From an uncultured Lachnospiraceae bacterium (GTDB lineage Bacteria > Bacillota > Clostridia > Lachnospirales > Lachnospiraceae): a stretch of DNA of 47,900 bases. The position numbers and the translations under genes were made by a program. Below, piece by piece: positions 1 to 7,607 of this stretch. Within the stretch, counting starts at the first letter, position 1; every line of letters starts with the position of its first letter. The notes below the pieces were generated by a model that worked only from the letters and a program-made list of their open reading frames with translations, did no database searches and had not been told where the DNA came from. The DNA lies in assembly GCA_910583815.1 (NCBI GenBank), contig CAJTZB010000001.1, positions 1 to 47,900 of the forward strand, given 5' to 3'.

Positions 1-549
1 AAGCCGGTACATCTGCTGTTTATTAACTTAATTACGGACTGCTTTCCGGCGCTTGCGCTTGGTATGGAAGAGGCGGAAGAGGACAGCATGAAACGTCCGC
101 CAAGAAATTCAAAAGAGGGTATTTTTGCAGGCGGCATGGGGCTCCATATTGCCCTGCAGGGAATTGCTGTGACTTTGATTACGATGGCAGCTTATATTGT
201 CGGTCACTATATAGAGTCAGGCAGGTGGGAGTTTACGGACAGTCCGGACGGCATGACAATGGCGTTTCTGACCCTGTCGCTTGCAGAAATTTTCCATTCA
301 ATTAATATGCGCTCTTTGCATCATTCGGTTTTTAAGATAAAAACAAAAAATAATTTTCTTTTTGGCGCGATGATAGCATCATGGATTGCAACCACATTGG
401 TTATTTATGTGCCATTCCTTAGAGATGCGTTTGGCTTTGAGCATATCAGCCTGTTGGAATATGGAATTTCCATTGCACTGGCGCTTTTGATTGTTCCGTT
501 TGTGGAACTTGCAAAGCTGTTTGGAATTGAAAAGAAGAGTAGGATGTAG
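1..549 (+). CDS. Cation-transporting P-type ATPase, Ca2+ type (C-terminal part)
   Basis: The gene enters from the left edge, so only the last 182 codons are seen. P-type ATPases of this kind use ATP to pump Ca2+ or a related cation across the membrane. The visible part starts in the sixth membrane helix: FINLITDCFPALALG aligns with the SERCA/PMCA segment whose Asn, Thr and Asp bind Ca2+, and all three are present. The conserved cytoplasmic loop follows, with MKRPPR and KEGIFAGG. Four hydrophobic segments then form the C-terminal transmembrane bundle (about residues 45-65, 80-100, 120-140 and 150-165). The phosphorylation and ATP-binding domains lie outside the window. Family assignment is firm; the exact ion is inferred. 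Confidence 0.9.
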   Translation, partial: KPVHLLFINLITDCFPALALGMEEAEEDSMKRPPRNSKEGIFAGGMGLHIALQGIAVTLITMAAYIVGHYIESGRWEFTDSPDGMTMAFLTLSLAEIFHSINMRSLHHSVFKIKTKNNFLFGAMIASWIATTLVIYVPFLRDAFGFEHISLLEYGISIALALLIVPFVELAKLFGIEKKSRM

Positions 550-581
550 TACAATAAAGTCATAATTAAGCTTCACAGTTG

Positions 582-716
582 CCTAATAAGATTCGGATGC
601 CAAAAGGGTGCTTTGCACCAACCGAACATAATATGTGGTGTTGCAAGTAAACTTGCAAACCCACATATTTGTGTCGGTTATGCCCGAAGGGGCTTTTGGC
701 ATCTGAATCCTAATAA
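582..716. mobile_element. MITE-like palindromic element with 8-bp flanking direct repeats
   Basis: Positions 590-708 form an almost continuous inverted repeat. ATTCGGATGCCAAAAG on the left pairs with CTTTTGGCATCTGAAT on the right, with one mismatch. The inner arms (about 625-643 and 661-679) also pair, and the centre is a TTGCAAGT/ACTTGCAA hairpin. Two small side hairpins (GGTGC-TTT-GCACC and GCCC-GAAG-GGGC) would give a cross-shaped fold. The direct repeat CCTAATAA lies immediately outside each end (582-589 and 709-716), as expected of a target-site duplication. No transposase is present, so a non-autonomous insertion is inferred. A structured RNA or a leader for the flavin-reductase gene is the alternative. 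Confidence 0.55.
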
Positions 717-738
717 ACAAGTTGGAATGGAGGTTGTT

Positions 739-1302
739 ATGGCAAAACAGATATGGAAACCGGGAAATATGCTCTATCCGCTTCCGGCAGTGTTAGTCAG
801 CTGCATGCGTCCGGGCGGACGTCCAAACGCACTGACTGTAGCGTGGGCGGCAACGGTGTGCAGCGAGCCGCCGATGCTGTCGGTGTCTGTCCGGAAAGAA
901 CGATATTCCCATGACATCATTATGGAAACAGGGGAGTTTGTAGTCAATCTGACGACAAAGCAGATGGTGCATGCCACGGATTACTGCGGCGTTCGTTCTG
1001 GCAGAGATGTAGACAAGTTTAAGGAGTGCGGCTTCCATGAGGAGCCGTCGCAGGTTATCTCGGTACCGGGAATCAAAGAAAGCCCGGTCAATATTGAATG
1101 CAAGGTGGCAGAGGCAAAGGTGCTTGGAAGCCATACAATGTTCATAGCAAATGTGGTTGGTGTCTTAGTGGATGAGGCCTATATGGATGAAAACGGAAAG
1201 TTCTGCTTGAATGATGCAGGGCTGATTGCATATTCACATGGCGCATACAGAGAGCTTGGAGAAACCGCCGGGACGTTTGGGTATTCCGTAAGGAAAAAGT
1301 AA
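739..1302 (+). CDS. Flavin reductase family protein (FMN-binding split barrel)
   Basis: This 187-residue protein belongs to the flavin reductase-like family, whose members bind FMN in a split-barrel fold and reduce flavin or act as small flavoproteins. The N-terminal stretch PLPAVLVSCMRPGGRPNA, followed by TVAWAATVCSEPPMLSVSVR, is the typical FMN-binding beginning, and ETGEFVVNLTT is a conserved later segment. The start at 739 is chosen because GGAGG lies 5 bases upstream. The frame stays open further upstream only because it runs through the palindromic element, so a longer start is unlikely. It is preceded by the MITE-like element and followed after 74 bases by the AraC regulator. The physiological substrate is unknown. 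Confidence 0.88.
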   Translation: MAKQIWKPGNMLYPLPAVLVSCMRPGGRPNALTVAWAATVCSEPPMLSVSVRKERYSHDIIMETGEFVVNLTTKQMVHATDYCGVRSGRDVDKFKECGFHEEPSQVISVPGIKESPVNIECKVAEAKVLGSHTMFIANVVGVLVDEAYMDENGKFCLNDAGLIAYSHGAYRELGETAGTFGYSVRKK

Positions 1303-1376
1303 CAGCAAGAATGCAACTTACATCAAAACTTTCTGCCGGATTCTATGGTATCCTATTTCTGCAAGGAGGAAAAGAC

Positions 1377-2282
1377 ATGTTTGAATGGAATGAGGCCGTG
1401 CAGAAAATGATAGATTGGACAGAGGTGCATTTGACAGAACATCCTTCTCTTTTGGAAATGTCAAACCAGATCGGGTATTCGCCATATTATTGCTCCAGCC
1501 GTTTCCATGAAATCACAGGGATGACATTTAAGAGCTATGTTGCAGGGAGGCAGCTTGCTATGGCGGCTTTGGAACTTCGGGATACAAGAGTCCGCATCCT
1601 TGATATTGCGATTAAGTACGGATATTCCTCACAGGAAGCCCTGACGAGGGCTTTTATGAATGCGTTCGGATGTACACCGGGGGCATATCGGAAAAATCCG
1701 GTTCCCATTGCTCTTTCCAGCTTAAAGGTCGTTTTCTTTCCTGAGCATTATATCAATAAAGGAGAGCCTACGATGAATCAGACCTTATTGACAGAAGCGC
1801 ATATCCGCGTGGAGCATATTCCGGCACATAAATATGTCGGCATATGGGATATTGATGCTGCTGACTATATGAATTTCTGGAGCAGACATGACTGTGACAG
1901 TATTTGCGGAACAATTGACAGCATGAGTCATGTTTCGCATCCGATTGTCACCTGCCATACGGCAGGATGGTTTTACGAAAACGGCAGAAAAGGCTATTTC
2001 TATGGATTCGGCGTACCAAACGATTACCAAGGAATCATTCCGGATGGGTTTGAAATCAGAGAATTTCCTGCAAGCGATTATCTTGTTTTCTTCCATCCAC
2101 CGTTTGATTATCTGAAGGACTGCGGTGAAGTCATGGGAAGGGTAGAAAAGCTGGCGTGGAACTTTGACCCGAAAACGAAGGGATATGAATGGAATGAGGA
2201 AGTTTGCCAAGATTATCAGCGCCACTTTCCGGAAGTGATTGGTTATGAAGTACTGCGTCCTATAAAAATTGTCACTTCGTGA
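1377..2282 (+). CDS. AraC-family transcriptional regulator with effector-binding domain
   Basis: This 301-residue cytoplasmic regulator has an N-terminal AraC-type double helix-turn-helix (about residues 8-107; LLEMSNQIGYSPYYCSSRFHE and VRILDIAIKYGYSSQEALTRAF) and a C-terminal GyrI/AraC effector-binding-like domain (about residues 140-300). This DNA-binding-first order is usual for small-molecule or stress-responsive members. The start is set by AAGGAGGAAAAGAC just upstream. It may control the flavin-reductase gene, but no operator is evident. The final codons (KIVTS and stop) come from a dispersed palindromic repeat that overlaps the 3' end, so the natural C-terminus may have been changed slightly. 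The ligand is unknown. Confidence 0.9.
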   Translation: MFEWNEAVQKMIDWTEVHLTEHPSLLEMSNQIGYSPYYCSSRFHEITGMTFKSYVAGRQLAMAALELRDTRVRILDIAIKYGYSSQEALTRAFMNAFGCTPGAYRKNPVPIALSSLKVVFFPEHYINKGEPTMNQTLLTEAHIRVEHIPAHKYVGIWDIDAADYMNFWSRHDCDSICGTIDSMSHVSHPIVTCHTAGWFYENGRKGYFYGFGVPNDYQGIIPDGFEIREFPASDYLVFFHPPFDYLKDCGEVMGRVEKLAWNFDPKTKGYEWNEEVCQDYQRHFPEVIGYEVLRPIKIVTS

Positions 2283-2342
2283 CAATTATAAATCCGCAGC
2301 GCGGATTTTGGAATGAATGCGCCTTGCGGCGAGGTTTCCTAT
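2261..2342 (-). repeat. Palindromic repeat family A, copy 1
   Basis: Read on the minus strand, these 82 bases match 40276-40357 at 66 of 82 positions without gaps. Each copy has three hairpins in a row: CGCC-GCAA-GGCG, AAATCCGC-NNN-GCGGATTT and TTGTCAC-NAA-GTGACAA. Differences cluster in loops and linkers. This copy overlaps the last codons of the AraC-type gene and supplies its stop codon. The pattern resembles REP-like extragenic palindromes. The function is unknown. Confidence 0.75.
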
Positions 2343-2370
2343 AAGGTAAAAAAGCATAAAACTAATGTCA

Positions 2371-2404
2371 GAAGGACTGGCCGTTTGCCGGTCCTTCTTT
2401 TTTT
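2371..2404 (+). terminator. Intrinsic terminator after the AraC-type gene
   Basis: GAAGGACTGGC pairs with GCCGGTCCTTC around a short CGTTT loop and is followed by a run of T. It ends rightward transcription from the AraC-type gene. Confidence 0.85.
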
Positions 2405-2407
2405 GCT

Positions 2408-2654
2408 TCATAGTATTTTAATCTTAAGTGGTTCATATAAATGGTTCTCCACATAAATCATCATATCGTTCCGAAGTTTCATATAGAGCAGGAGGACAGA
2501 CAGGACAATGACGAGCCGGTGGAAGATAGCTGCCGGTTTCCCGGCGGGAGATGGTCTTGTTTGTGATTCCAAGCTGCTCGCCTAGTGCTTCTTGTGTAAG
2601 ACCCCTTTCCTTGCGGAGCGCTGCGAGGAAACTTCCAATTTTGGCTGTATCCAT
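2408..2654 (-). pseudogene. XRE-type regulator remnant with internal deletion and frameshift
   Basis: The N-terminal part reads MDTAKIGSFLAALRKERGLT... to ETGSYLPP, the usual beginning of a clostridial membrane-linked XRE regulator. The frame then leaves the family and stops at 2433. In the +1 frame the same stretch encodes a hydrophobic helix (HRLVIVLSVLLLYMKL) and a tail (RNDMMIYVENHLYEP) resembling the C-terminus of these proteins, ending at 2408. This suggests a large internal deletion that joined the DNA-binding part to the membrane anchor out of frame. The recognition helix also has SRRETG where SRWETG is usual. No good ribosome-binding site is visible, and a start at 2684 is possible. 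The family comparison is from memory. Confidence 0.6.
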
Positions 2655-2772
2655 AGACAGCGAATCTTTTTTATGGTCGAGCATTCGACATTTGAGTTAT
2701 TATAAATAGGAAAAACATGGATGGTGAAGAGCGATTCGGAAGCATTGTATATGGGAGGTGGTATATGGAAAT

Positions 2773-2967
2773 ATGGATAAAACAAATGAGGCAGGGCTGC
2801 TTTTGCACATATGGATAAGGTTGGATGAAATTAAAAATTTGCTCTCGGTTATTGAAAAGGGACTGGAAGAAGAGGGAGAGTGGAAGACAAGTGAGATGCA
2901 TGGAATAATAAACATAATAAAAAGAGAGCTAGAAGAGCTGATAGGAAAAATAGACCGGGCAGTTTAG
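2773..2967 (+). CDS. Small hypothetical protein, helical
   Basis: This predicted 64-residue soluble protein has no recognised family. It has two amphipathic stretches (LLLHIWIRLDEIKNLLSVIEK and GIINIIKRELEELIGKIDRA) that could form a helical hairpin or coiled coil. A GGGAGG lies 14 bases before this ATG, rather far, and a GTG at 2758 would start inside it, so the start is uncertain. Its stop codon overlaps that of the convergent XRE gene by four bases. The coding character (charged helices, no rare-codon clusters) favours a real gene, but it could be spurious. Confidence 0.5.
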   Translation: MDKTNEAGLLLHIWIRLDEIKNLLSVIEKGLEEEGEWKTSEMHGIINIIKRELEELIGKIDRAV

Positions 2968-3179
2968 CGGACATCCACTGGATCAGGAGTGATGGAAATC
3001 ACATCCTGAACAGAGCAATGCAGGCAGAAGCAAAGCTTCTCTAAAGTAAGGGTAGTTACATTTTCGTTATGCTTTAGTTTGTAGATAGTTCTGCGGTCTA
3101 TGCCATGTCTGGTAATCAGAGTATAGGTAGTTTCGCCTTTCTCCTCCATGGTTTTCCAGAGCGGTTCGTAGCTAATCAT
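2964..3179 (-). CDS. Small XRE/Cro-type DNA-binding regulator
   Basis: This 71-residue protein is little more than a helix-turn-helix. TTYTLITRHGIDRRTIYKLKHNENVTTLTLEKLCFCLHCSVQDVISI matches the common Cro/C1-type fold of short clostridial XRE proteins. The start at 3179 is preceded by AAAGGAGGG at proper spacing; an upstream ATG at 3224 lacks this. It lies divergently from the polysaccharide locus, and the intergenic region carries four copies of the half-site TATGCTGTA. That makes it the natural candidate to bind there and repress both directions. This regulatory link is inferred from position and is not shown. Confidence 0.85.
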   Translation of the reverse strand: MISYEPLWKTMEEKGETTYTLITRHGIDRRTIYKLKHNENVTTLTLEKLCFCLHCSVQDVISITPDPVDVR

Positions 3180-3263
3180 GTAATTTCCCTCCTTTTTGCA
3201 GTATTTGTATATGGATGTCGTCAAGACATCGACACTATAGTTTCTGTAATTTCATTATATTTA

Positions 3264-3347
3264 TATGCTGAATAAATTGATATTCTGAAAAAATACAGCA
3301 TAATAAGGTTGAAATATGGAATGATATGCTGTATAATTACAGCATAT
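3264..3347. promoter_or_regulatory. Operator array of TATGCTGTA half-sites
   Basis: The half-site TATGCTGTA occurs at 3264-3272 (last T to A), inverted at 3294-3302, direct at 3325-3333 and inverted at 3338-3346. The last two form a perfect 24-bp palindrome (3324-3347) separated by TAAT. The site covers the -10 element of the rightward promoter, so a bound protein would block it. The divergent XRE protein is the likely ligand. Confidence 0.65.
3309..3337 (+). promoter_or_regulatory. Promoter of the polysaccharide locus
   Basis: TTGAAA (3309-3314) and TATAAT (3332-3337) are 17 bases apart, a near-consensus housekeeping-sigma promoter. The -10 box is the centre of the 24-bp palindrome, which implies repression. 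It lies 33 bases before the first glycosyltransferase gene. Confidence 0.75.
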
Positions 3348-3369
3348 TCGAGAAGGCAGGAAGCAGAAG

Positions 3370-4602
3370 ATGCAGAAAGAGATGGGAAAACAAAAAGTAC
3401 TAATCATAACAACAATCAGTGGCTTTCTGCAGCAGTTTGAATTAAATGATGTCAGAATTCTTCAGGCATTGGGCTATGAAGTGCATTATGCCAGCAATTT
3501 TGAAACTTCGGTTTATGGGATAGATAATGAGCAGTTGCAGAAGCTTGGGATAGTGATTCATCCAATCTCAATCCAAAAATCTCCCTGTGCGGTTGGGAAA
3601 AATTTAAAAGCTTTGCGAGAATTGTGCAGGATAATAAGGGAGGAGCGAATTTTAGCCATTCATTGCCATAACCCTCTTGGTGGAGTGGTGGGAAGGCTAG
3701 CAGCGTTTTTGGGCGGGAAGAAAAGGCCATATGTGCTTTATACAGCACATGGCTTTCATTTTTATAAAGGTGCGCCATTCGTTAACTGGATGCTGTTTTT
3801 TCCGGCAGAATATTTGCTTGCAAGACTGACTGACTGCCTGATTACAGTCAATGAGGAGGATTATCAAAGAGTGTGCGCGATGCCTCTTAAAAAAGGCGGA
3901 AGGGCAGAACGGATACCAAGTGTCGGGATAGCAGAAGAAAAGTTTTCAGATAGGGCAGAACTTCGCATGGGAATCCGTGAAAAACATGGAATTCCCGAAG
4001 ACTGTTTTTATATTCTGACGGCAGGGGAACTGAACCGGAACAAGAACCAACAGGTTTTGCTGCATACGGTTGCTTTGCTTGGGCAGGAAAAGATACACCT
4101 TGGCATCTGTGGAGAGGGCTCTTGCCGGGAGGGTTTAAAAGTGTTGGCAGAGGAGCTTGGGATTACAGAGAAAGTCAGCTTTTTAGGATATAGGAACGAT
4201 TTGTGGGAACTTCTTGCGGCGGCAGATGCTTTTGCCTTCCCATCAATTAGAGAGGGATTTGCCATTGCACCGCTCGAAGCGTTGGCAGCAGGGCTTCCGC
4301 TGATTACATCAGAGCGAAGGGACAGCAGGGAATACATAAGGGATGAGGAAAATGGTTTCCTTTGCAGAAAAAATATACCACAGGAGTATGTGAGGGCAAT
4401 CCGTATCCTGATAAAGCAGCCTGAATTAAGGAAGAAGATGTCGGAGAACGGAAGAGAAGCAGCAAAGAAGTATGCCCTGCCCAAAACAGAGTGCATTATG
4501 AAGAAAATATATAGCAGCATTGCAAGAGAACATCCTGTCAGAAGTCCACAGCAGAATACAGAAAACCAGGCTGAATGGGCAGCCGGGAAAGAAGGAAAGT
4601 AA
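3370..4602 (+). CDS. Glycosyltransferase family 4 (EpsD-like)
   Basis: This 410-residue retaining glycosyltransferase has a GT-B fold and adds a sugar from a nucleotide-sugar donor to a growing lipid-linked glycan on the cytoplasmic side. The N-terminal domain has KVLIITTISGFLQQFE and the YTAHGFHFYKGAP segment typical of EpsD/exopolysaccharide GT4 enzymes. The C-terminal donor domain holds LTAGELNRNKNQ and the E-x7-E motif EGFAIAPLE (near residue 295). The start at 3370 has only a weak site (AGGAAG), and ATG 3382 is an alternative. It is the first gene after the operator-controlled promoter and abuts the next glycosyltransferase without a gap, so it is probably translated with it. Confidence 0.9.
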   Translation: MQKEMGKQKVLIITTISGFLQQFELNDVRILQALGYEVHYASNFETSVYGIDNEQLQKLGIVIHPISIQKSPCAVGKNLKALRELCRIIREERILAIHCHNPLGGVVGRLAAFLGGKKRPYVLYTAHGFHFYKGAPFVNWMLFFPAEYLLARLTDCLITVNEEDYQRVCAMPLKKGGRAERIPSVGIAEEKFSDRAELRMGIREKHGIPEDCFYILTAGELNRNKNQQVLLHTVALLGQEKIHLGICGEGSCREGLKVLAEELGITEKVSFLGYRNDLWELLAAADAFAFPSIREGFAIAPLEALAAGLPLITSERRDSREYIRDEENGFLCRKNIPQEYVRAIRILIKQPELRKKMSENGREAAKKYALPKTECIMKKIYSSIAREHPVRSPQQNTENQAEWAAGKEGK

Positions 4603-5484
4603 ATGCAGGAGGAAAAGCGGCCGGAAATCAGCGTGATTATGGGGGTTTATAGTAACAAAGATGCAAAATGGCTGGAAGAGAGCATTTCTTCTGTTTTGAA
4701 CCAGACATTTCCGGACTTTGAGTTCATTATTTACAGTGATGGTTCAGATGCAGCAGTGTTGAAGCAGCTTGAGCAGTATGCGAAGCAAGATAAGCGGATT
4801 ATCTTGCTGCACAACTCTATAAATCATGGTCTGGCGTATTCGCTGAATGCCTGTATTGATGTTGCAAAGGGGAAGTATCTCGCACGTATGGATGATGACG
4901 ACATCTGTATGCCAGAACGCTTTGCTGTACAGTATGCATTTCTGGAGAAACATCCGGAAGTGGACTTTGTTGGCGCAAATGTAAAACTGATAGACAGTGA
5001 TGGTGTATGGGGTGTGCGTCATATGCCAGAATATCCGAAGAAACAGGATTTCCTAAGATATTCCCCTTTTGTCCATCCCAGTATTTTTATCAGACGAAGC
5101 ATTTTTGAAAAGGCAGGAAATTATCGGTCCTCGGATGAAACCTGGAGGTGTGAGGATTATGAACTGTTTATGCGTTTCTGGAGGATGGGATGCTGTGGGT
5201 GCAATCTTAGAGAGGAACTGCTTTGTTACAGGGAGGACAGGGACGCTTACCGGAAACGGAAATGGAAATACAGAATCAATGAGGTAAAGTTACGCTACCG
5301 GAATTTTAAAGAAATGGGACTGCTGTTTCCGATTGGCTGGGCGTATGTACTGCGTCCGATTGCTGCCGGAATTATTCCGGCAAGGCTGATTTTTGAAATC
5401 AAAAGACTATATCATTTGCAGGAAAAAACAGATGAAAGACGAATGGGAAAAAAGAATCCGGCATTACCAAAGAAGGTTAAATAA
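4603..5484 (+). CDS. Glycosyltransferase family 2
   Basis: This 293-residue inverting GT-A enzyme has the family start ISVIMGVYSNKD, the nucleotide-binding YSDGSD region and the metal-binding acidic run MDDDD near residue 104. These are followed by an acceptor-side segment with FVHPSIFIRR and ETWRCEDYELFMRF, where the ED pair matches the usual catalytic-base position. The ATG directly follows the stop of the GT4 gene, with GAAGGAAAG as the ribosome site. The C-terminal part is rich in basic residues and overlaps the next gene by 53 bases. It probably adds one sugar of the repeat unit; donor and linkage cannot be told. Confidence 0.9.
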   Translation: MQEEKRPEISVIMGVYSNKDAKWLEESISSVLNQTFPDFEFIIYSDGSDAAVLKQLEQYAKQDKRIILLHNSINHGLAYSLNACIDVAKGKYLARMDDDDICMPERFAVQYAFLEKHPEVDFVGANVKLIDSDGVWGVRHMPEYPKKQDFLRYSPFVHPSIFIRRSIFEKAGNYRSSDETWRCEDYELFMRFWRMGCCGCNLREELLCYREDRDAYRKRKWKYRINEVKLRYRNFKEMGLLFPIGWAYVLRPIAAGIIPARLIFEIKRLYHLQEKTDERRMGKKNPALPKKVK

Positions 5485-6835
5485 GGTACCAATATTTTCC
5501 GAACTGTCGGAAAACCTGTGGACAGAATGGAAGGAAGAATTGCCTGAGCAGGCAGTATTTGCAGCAACAACAAGCTTTGTGCTGGCACCAATGCTCTGCA
5601 GTTATGTTCTCTGGGTGCTGCAGGAGGCTGTCAGGGCTGGGAAACGACGTCTGTATTTTTTGGCGCGGGATGGCTATCAGATGTATCAGATTGCAGAAAT
5701 ATTCTGTGGCAAATGGGGAATTTCGCTGGAATGCAAATATCTGTACTGTTCACGGTATGCGCTCCGTATGGCAGAGTATGCCCTGCATATAGATGCTGCA
5801 TTGGACTATTTATGTCTGGACGGCATTTATGTAACTTTGGAAACCGTATGCAACCGAGCAGGGATATTTTCTGAGGAAGAAATAGAACAAGCAGCAGAGG
5901 CGCTTGGCATAGCAGACCGTAAAAGGCGGCTTTCCTATGCTGAGTTAAAGACGCTGAGAAAAAAACTGGGGCAGTATGAGGAGTTCAAAAGGAAGATGAA
6001 AGAAAAAGGAAAAGAAGCCTATAAATCAGCGATTGGATATTTCAGACAAGAAGGGATGTTGGAAGAGATTCCTTACGCGTTAGTAGACAGTGGGTGGTCC
6101 GGCAGCATTCAGCAATCCTTTCTCCGTCTGCTTCAGAGTGCCGGGAAAAAAGAAGGGATACAGGGCTATTACTTTGGACTGTATGAATGTCCGAAAAAGG
6201 CTGACAGAAGCACGTACGGTACTTACTATTTTTCGCCGGAGCGCAGATTGCGAAGAAAGGCAGCCTTTAACAACAACCTGTTTGAATGTGTCTGCACGTC
6301 GCCGGAAGGGATGACAAAAAGGTATGAATATGAAAATGGGGGCTATGTTCCACGTCTTTCCGACAGAAAAAATCCTAACGCAGCCAAGGTAAGGGTTCAT
6401 ACGGAATATTTTAGGCGCTATGCGGAAGGTTTGGCGGAGCAGATGGAAAAAAAGAATCCAAAACAAAGGAAAGAGGCCTCCAAAGTTCTGGCCTCCCTGT
6501 TTTCCCTGCTGATGGTAAGTCCGACATTAGAGGAAGCAAGGGAATATGGAAGCTATGTGTTCTGCGATGATGTAATTGGGGAAGAAAACCAGAGACTGGC
6601 AGCACCCTTAAGTAAATATGAACTGAAAGCAAACAGGCTTTTTCCGCAGATAGTAAGGAAGTATTTCCGTATAGATAATAAAGCAAGAAGCAGTGCGTGG
6701 GCGGAGGCAAGTGCGGTGCTTGCCTATGGAAGCAGGAAGAGGGCAAGAAAAACACTTAGGCAGCTTAGGGTGGTACAGTATGTGCGTTGTTTCAGGAAGC
6801 AGAGGAAAGCAAAATGTGGGATAAAGAGCAGATAA
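5432..6835 (+). CDS. ARDGY-domain protein of polysaccharide locus, unknown function
   Basis: This protein of about 467 residues shares motifs with the C-terminal third of the large fusion protein downstream. It has YFLARDGYQMYQIAEI (near residue 77; FIARDGYLPKKVYDII in the other), SRYALRMA against SRKSMIAA, and ALVDSGWSGSIQQSF (near 216) against AFDLGYSGKLQASV. The domain is commonly found attached to HAD-like hydrolases (COG5610-like) in capsule clusters; its reaction is not known to me. Here it stands alone, without HAD or glycosyltransferase parts. The start at 5432 follows AGGAAAA and overlaps the upstream gene by 53 bases. A role in modifying the polymer or its lipid anchor is a guess. 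The basic C-terminus overlaps the exporter gene. Confidence 0.8.
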   Translation: MKDEWEKRIRHYQRRLNKVPIFSELSENLWTEWKEELPEQAVFAATTSFVLAPMLCSYVLWVLQEAVRAGKRRLYFLARDGYQMYQIAEIFCGKWGISLECKYLYCSRYALRMAEYALHIDAALDYLCLDGIYVTLETVCNRAGIFSEEEIEQAAEALGIADRKRRLSYAELKTLRKKLGQYEEFKRKMKEKGKEAYKSAIGYFRQEGMLEEIPYALVDSGWSGSIQQSFLRLLQSAGKKEGIQGYYFGLYECPKKADRSTYGTYYFSPERRLRRKAAFNNNLFECVCTSPEGMTKRYEYENGGYVPRLSDRKNPNAAKVRVHTEYFRRYAEGLAEQMEKKNPKQRKEASKVLASLFSLLMVSPTLEEAREYGSYVFCDDVIGEENQRLAAPLSKYELKANRLFPQIVRKYFRIDNKARSSAWAEASAVLAYGSRKRARKTLRQLRVVQYVRCFRKQRKAKCGIKSR

Positions 6836-7587
6836 AGCAATATGTGTTTGTCATACGAGAACTGACAGGGAGAGAGATTAAAAGAAAGTATGCAAGGTCC
6901 TATCTTGGAATCTTGTGGAGCGTGCTGAATCCGCTTTTGTCAATGGCAGTGATGTCTTTGATTTTCTCTGCAATGTTTAAAAGGAGCATTGAAAATTATC
7001 CAATTTATTATTTGACAGGCAATATTATTTGGTCGTTTTTTACAGGAGCAACCAACAGTGCAATGACGGCGCTTGTGGACAATAAAATGATGCTGATAAA
7101 AGTGAAGCTGCCAATGTCCATTTTTCCGTTGTCGAGGTGCTATACGGCGCTTGTAAATTTTGGGTATTCTATTATTGCGTTTACGATTATGTTGCTGGTA
7201 TTTAGGATTCCGCTTCAGCCCTATATTCTGCTTTTTCTATTATATGCGATAGGAGTATTTTTCTTTTCGCTTGGCATGGGGTATTGGCTTTCTGTTTTGT
7301 ATGCAATCTTTGGGGATATTAAGCATTTGTACTCTATTTTGCTGATGCTCTGGATGTATCTGTCGGCTCTTTTTTATCCGGTAGAGAATACAACGCCGAT
7401 GATGCAGGCCATTATTTTGCGGAATCCGATTTACAGCTTTATTTCATCGGCAAGAAAATGCATTTTATATGCAGAATTTCCTAGTACAGAGGAATGGTTT
7501 AGGATGTGCGGGTGGAGTATCGGAATGTACCTGTTTGGCAGGTTAGTATTCCAGAAAATGCAAAATAAGGTGTTACAGAAAATTTAG
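6814..7587 (+). CDS. ABC-2 type polysaccharide export permease
   Basis: This 257-residue integral membrane protein has about six hydrophobic helices. It starts with the amphipathic interface element (FVIRELTGREIKRKYARSYLGILWSVLNPL), a sequence shared by Wzm/TagG-type permeases. It carries finished or growing lipid-linked glycans across the cytoplasmic membrane together with the ATPase encoded next. A late conserved segment is LFYPVENTT...RNPIYSFISSAR. The start at 6814 follows AGAGGAAAG and overlaps the upstream gene by 22 bases; an ATG at 6787 is less likely. Presence of this pair instead of a Wzy/Wzx set points to ABC-transporter-dependent export of a linear or teichoic-like polymer. Confidence 0.92.
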   Translation: MWDKEQIKQYVFVIRELTGREIKRKYARSYLGILWSVLNPLLSMAVMSLIFSAMFKRSIENYPIYYLTGNIIWSFFTGATNSAMTALVDNKMMLIKVKLPMSIFPLSRCYTALVNFGYSIIAFTIMLLVFRIPLQPYILLFLLYAIGVFFFSLGMGYWLSVLYAIFGDIKHLYSILLMLWMYLSALFYPVENTTPMMQAIILRNPIYSFISSARKCILYAEFPSTEEWFRMCGWSIGMYLFGRLVFQKMQNKVLQKI

Positions 7588-7607
7588 TGGAAAAAGGCAG
7601 CAGGAAA

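Noticed and set aside
613..738. Upstream ATG extension of the flavin-reductase gene
   Set aside because: It reads through the palindromic element and has no ribosome site; the family N-terminus fits the start at 739.
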